In this document: positions 9,264 to 11,569 of the stretch, piece by piece
Numbering within the stretch: the first letter of the stretch is position 1
Layout of the letters: every line of letters begins with the position of its first letter
NCBI RefSeq assembly: GCF_000524195.1
Contig: NW_020170444.1
Coordinates: 105,045 to 116,613 of the forward strand
DNA: 11,569 bases
Direction of reading: 5' to 3'
Source: Echinococcus granulosus
Lineage: Eukaryota; Platyhelminthes; Cestoda; Cyclophyllidea; Taeniidae
Position numbers and translations under genes: made by a program
Notes under the pieces: model-generated
Told to the model about the DNA's origin: nothing
Database searches by the model: none
What the model saw: the letters and a program-made list of their open reading frames with translations, nothing else

Positions 9264-9554
9264 CTGACCACTAAATAGTGTAGCTCGATCGAGACCATGA
9301 AAACGAACACGCTGATGCATCCACCTATCGAGTGATGCGATAAAAGCCTCTCTATGCACACGAAAGGATTCACTTTCATGTGGTTTGTGGGTAATAAGAA
9401 CGTTGTAGATGGGTTTAGTACAGAGACAGTTGAGAGAGGTCGTAACTTTCACAAAAGTATTATGTGATGCTCCAACAGTGAAAACTGGACTGCGAAATTG
9501 GATGAAACCCTCAATTCCACCAGCCATTCCCCCACCAGACACAAAATACGGGAT
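9264..9554 (-). CDS. Exon C: 97 codons, ends with RVRFHGLDRATLFSGQ
   Basis: The acceptor is AATTCCACCCCACAG/ATC and the donor is GGTCAG/GTAACC, in phase 0 at both ends, so it joins exon B in phase. It encodes PYFVSGGGMAGGIEGFIQF, a strand-rich middle (KPIYNVLITHKPHESESF), then the helix REAFIASLDRWMHQ and the strand RVRFHGLDRATLFSGQ. That last strand resembles the conserved IVRFHR-type strand of the POT1 OB1 fold, and equally the helix-then-strand start of tandem OB domains. An earlier acceptor in the same frame (after TTTCCTGAAAG or ATAAATCAG) would lengthen the exon slightly. Confidence 0.55.
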
Positions 9555-9721
9555 CTGTGGGGTGGAATTCTGATTTATGTACGAGGAAGGTCTTTCAGGA
9601 AAAAATGAGCAGTAAGCGGACGAGGATCTTCCCAAAAAGGCGCAGTCAAATAATTCGCAGCAGTTGTGGCGGTTATGTCGGTTGAAGGTTGAACCGAAAA
9701 ACGCGTTAGAACGCGACCTAC
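9555..9721 (-). other. Intron (about 167 nt) between exons B and C
   Basis: Bounded by donor TTGGAG/GTAGGT and acceptor CCACCCCACAG/ATC. The frame of exon B stays open into the intron for about 45 codons before a TAA, so intron retention would truncate the protein. Confidence 0.45.
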
Positions 9722-9779
9722 CTCCAACCAGATTCGAAACACAGAACCGGACAAAGAGCCATCACGAACCGTCAAACAA
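9722..9779 (-). CDS. Exon B: short exon encoding CLTVRDGSLSGSVFRIWLE
   Basis: A 58 nt exon with acceptor GCGGCTTACAG/T and donor TTGGAG/GTAGGT. It needs two bases from an upstream exon and ends in phase 0. The 19 residues read as strand, DGS turn, strand, as in strands 2 and 3 of an OB fold (compare RLWLID in exon I and VTDGSATG in exon J). It is the most upstream exon I can attach to the gene in phase. Because it is short, confidence rests on splice sites plus phase rather than length. Confidence 0.45.
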
Positions 9780-10894
9780 CTGTAAGCCGCTCATTTACCA
9801 GCCACCGCCAAATTCAGTCGATACAAACATATTGCTACAGAGGTACCATGACTGCAGTACCCACTTTAAGCAAAAAAACTTGGACAAAAAATAGTTTCAA
9901 ATCTTCGCATACTAAAAACGGTAAAAAAGAAACATGTCAAACAAGCAAGAATAGCAGATCCTATAATTATGGCCGGAACCATAAGTGTACTATTAGTGAT
10001 GCTGTACCTATACAAATAAGTAAACCACTTCGGCCTTAAACAACTCTTTTCTACATTCTAGTAGTTATAAAATTTGTGCTTTTAAAGACAGAACACATGC
10101 GAAACCCCTATTCTACACTTTTTTAGTAATTACATTAGACATTTTTAATCTGCTCAACCTACACGAGTCCGAAAACGGTTCACTTAATTGCATGTTATGT
10201 TTCTTTCGTCACCTTGTTTTTAAATGCAGACATGCTGCTCCTGCTCAATTTCTGGCAAATTCCTTAATTGAAAGCCATTATTTACTATAACGCAGAAAAT
10301 TCTAAAGGCCATGCCACTACGATAGGATTACTGGTTATGGCAACTGACAAATGATTTTCGGTTTTCTTTTTGCTCTCCCGTATTCATTCAAAGTGCCACT
10401 GCCCACGCTATATTTATGTGGCCTACCTTCTCTGCTATAACGAGAATCACTTAAAAAGGAATTAGTCACGGGCAAAAGTGAATGCGAAATTATAAACCAT
10501 TGTCACAAGGGAAGAAATTTTTGGCTACGTTAGTGGCGGCACCCATTGTTAATTTTACGGTTTTCCGCTAAACGCATATTCCTAAAGTTGGGTCGTGCAT
10601 AGTTTAAATTGGAAGATAGTGCCCACGATTAAGCACTTTTGTAGGGACATTCACCTAATGCCAAAAGTAATGGGTAAAAAACAGTGCTCTTGATTCATGG
10701 TATAGATCATTAAGTTCAAAAGCATTTAATAAGCATTTAGTCAAGGCCAGATTTGACAAATGCAAAACTGGTCTTTCCTCTGCTGGCTACTCTGTAGAAT
10801 TTGAAATCAGATATTGTCAAAAGTCCATTCCGTATCGAAATGCCAACCAGCCAATAAAAGTAATATTTTTCATTCCTTGAACTGAGTTCCTTAC
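9780..10894 (-). other. About 1.1 kb upstream of exon B, intron or 5' region
   Basis: The interval is AT-rich. If exon A belongs to this gene, this is intron, perhaps with one more exon, because A ends in phase 0 and B needs phase 2. Plus-strand frames at 9664-9894 and 9848-10039 are basic and low in complexity, without ATG context or homology I know. No promoter could be placed. Confidence 0.4.
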
Positions 10895-11042
10895 CTGCGC
10901 AACAGATGCATTTTCTTCACAAAGGTCGCATTGCTTTAGCACAACTGCAGCACCCCGAGAATTTTCTGAAGTCAAAGAAATACATATTACTCGGGCAGAA
11001 TATATGCATTGGACGTGCAGTAGTGTGGCGTCCCGAGACTCC
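10895..11042 (-). CDS. Possible upstream exon A, 49 codons
   Basis: The acceptor GTGTCTTCTTCCGTCTTCAG/G has a strong pyrimidine tract and the donor GCGCAG/GTAAGG is close to consensus. The frame between them is open and ends LKQCDLCEENASVAQ, containing a CxxC. A second acceptor-like site (TTTCTTTGACTTCAG) lies 77 nt further on inside it, because the sequence is a diverged tandem repeat. Using it would change the phase. The exon does not connect to exon B in phase, so it may belong to this gene through a missing exon, to another gene, or be spurious. Confidence 0.3.
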
Positions 11043-11100
11043 CTGAAGACGGAAGAAGACACAATACTCGGGCAGAATATATATATTCAGCACGAAGAAG
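10953..11100. repeat. Diverged tandem repeat, two copies of about 78 bp
   Basis: Shared blocks recur at an offset of 77-78 bp: CCCGAGA at 10954 and 11032, CTGAAG at 10966 and 11043, ACTCGGGCAGAATATAT at 10989 and 11066. Between the blocks the copies agree at most but not all positions. On the minus strand each copy holds a pyrimidine tract followed by an acceptor-like TTCAG. Confidence 0.75.
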
Positions 11101-11117
11101 GTGTCTGGGCTATTGGC

Positions 11118-11328
11118 ATGACCCAAAAGGCCAGTCCACCCAGCGAGGTACAAGGGGGCTAATTCAAAGTACAAAAGTGGCGCCTCACCGGAACCGAGGG
11201 ATAAACCACTATTGTGTTACAGTAGGGCTGGGGATACTGATCTTGCCCGGAGGCTAGCCCACAAAGCCAAGGTACAATGGCCACGACACAAAGTGGTCCT
11301 TTACCAAAACTGAGTTAACCAAAGTAGC
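11118..11328. repeat. Pair of diverged direct repeats, about 90 bp each
   Basis: The segments 11118-11209 and 11242-11328 align with gaps. Shared blocks include AGGTACAA, CAAAGT, AAGTGG and the sequence around ACCGGAACCGAGGGATAA versus ACCAAAACTGAGTTAACC. The spacing is about 124 bp. This lies next to the 78 bp tandem pair, so 10953-11328 is a local cluster of old duplications. No transposon ends or coding remnant were recognised. Confidence 0.5.
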
Positions 11329-11569
11329 GCACAGTCCCCCTCCTCTTTTGAGTGTTGTCTCTGGCTCTCGCCTCGTTCAACCTCCTGTAACTACCGTCAC
11401 AACGCCATCGGTGCTGTAAGGAAAACACCCACGCGCCATCCGCTCCAGTCATCGAATTTCCGTGCAACTGAGAAGATACTTGATTGCGGTATCACTGATG
11501 CTCCTTGACAATTCACCCAAGTCTAGAGTCTTGTTTTATATGGGAATTGCGTTCAGGAACGGGGATTTG
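11329..11569. other. Right-edge flank without a supported gene
   Basis: Somewhat pyrimidine-rich on the plus strand (TCCCCCTCCTCTTTTGAGTG and following). On the minus strand GTTTTCCTTACAG at about 11413-11425 is acceptor-like, but I could not define an exon that stays open to a good donor. Nothing else was recognised. Confidence 0.4.

Larger units (their letters stand above)
13..9779 (-). other. Multi-exon gene, candidate multi-OB-fold ssDNA-binding protein (CTC1/POT1-like)
   Basis: Gene model on the minus strand assembled from nine exons (9722-9779, 9264-9554, 8663-8711, 8132-8569, 6096-6343, 5590-5868, 4730-5357, 3078-3597, 132-526). Each is an open segment flanked by an AG acceptor and GT donor, and phases agree at all junctions except 9264/8711. 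The predicted product is about 965 residues with no start codon found, so the N-terminus is missing. Seen: repeated helix-plus-strand modules, strands ending in acidic-turn motifs (TVRDGS, RLWLID, VTDGSATG) and a C-terminal cysteine cluster. Known: CTC1, POT1, RPA70 and SHLD2 are built of tandem OB folds with a zinc ribbon in or before a C-terminal one; human CTC1 is about 1217 residues, POT1 634. Inferred: a nuclear protein that binds single-stranded DNA, perhaps at telomeres. The gene structure is firmer than the function. Confidence 0.5.

Noticed and set aside
9280..9400. BTB-like reading of SFRVHREAFIASL
   Set aside because: The VHR-x-x-F resemblance is brief. The residues before and after do not follow the BTB pattern, and the helix-then-strand reading fits the rest of the gene better.
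9249..9554. Glycosyltransferase family 92 resemblance of WMHQRVRFHGLDRATLF
   Set aside because: There is no matching DxD-type or downstream GT92 pattern in later exons. The similarity is limited to a few residues.
1..11569. CRISPR arrays, bacterial operons, prophage or intact transposon
   Set aside because: There are no regularly spaced short repeats, no long intronless ORFs, and no transposase or reverse transcriptase motifs in any frame I inspected.

Overview
This window looks like part of a eukaryotic nuclear genome. I see no bacterial-style ORFs with ribosome binding sites, no operons, and most of the sequence is AT-rich and non-coding. What coding signal I can support lies on the minus strand, as a series of GC-richer open segments bounded by GT..AG splice signals. 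Intron sizes run from 93 nt to about 2.55 kb. An invertebrate such as a flatworm would fit the base composition and intron layout, but nothing here proves the lineage.

The main feature is one multi-exon gene read right to left. It ends at a TAG at 132-134, followed by a minus-strand AATAAA at 13-18, so the 3' end is essentially complete. I propose nine exons (called B to J here): 9722-9779, 9264-9554, 8663-8711, 8132-8569, 6096-6343, 5590-5868, 4730-5357, 3078-3597 and 132-526. Reading phases agree at every junction except C to D, so an exon boundary is wrong or an exon is missing there. The 5' end is not identified. A possible further exon (A, 10895-11042) does not join exon B in phase. Exons B to J together encode about 965 residues.

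I did not recognise the protein by clear identity. Its layout suggests a multi-OB-fold single-stranded-DNA-binding protein. A short helix followed by a 'xxIxxxGxVxxxxF'-type strand recurs at least three times. Near the C-terminus there is a cysteine cluster resembling a zinc ribbon, then a final OB-like segment with 'VTDGSATGVVCYNF'. That arrangement is found in the telomere/ssDNA-binding class (CTC1 of the CST complex, POT1, the large RPA subunit, shieldin SHLD2). The large size fits CTC1 better than POT1. This is inference from pattern only.

Right edge (about 10950-11330): two pairs of diverged repeats, one of about 78 bp in tandem and one of about 90 bp spaced about 124 bp apart. The 78 bp repeat carries a splice-acceptor-like site in each copy. 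The remaining stretches are introns or flanking DNA in which I found no convincing gene on either strand.
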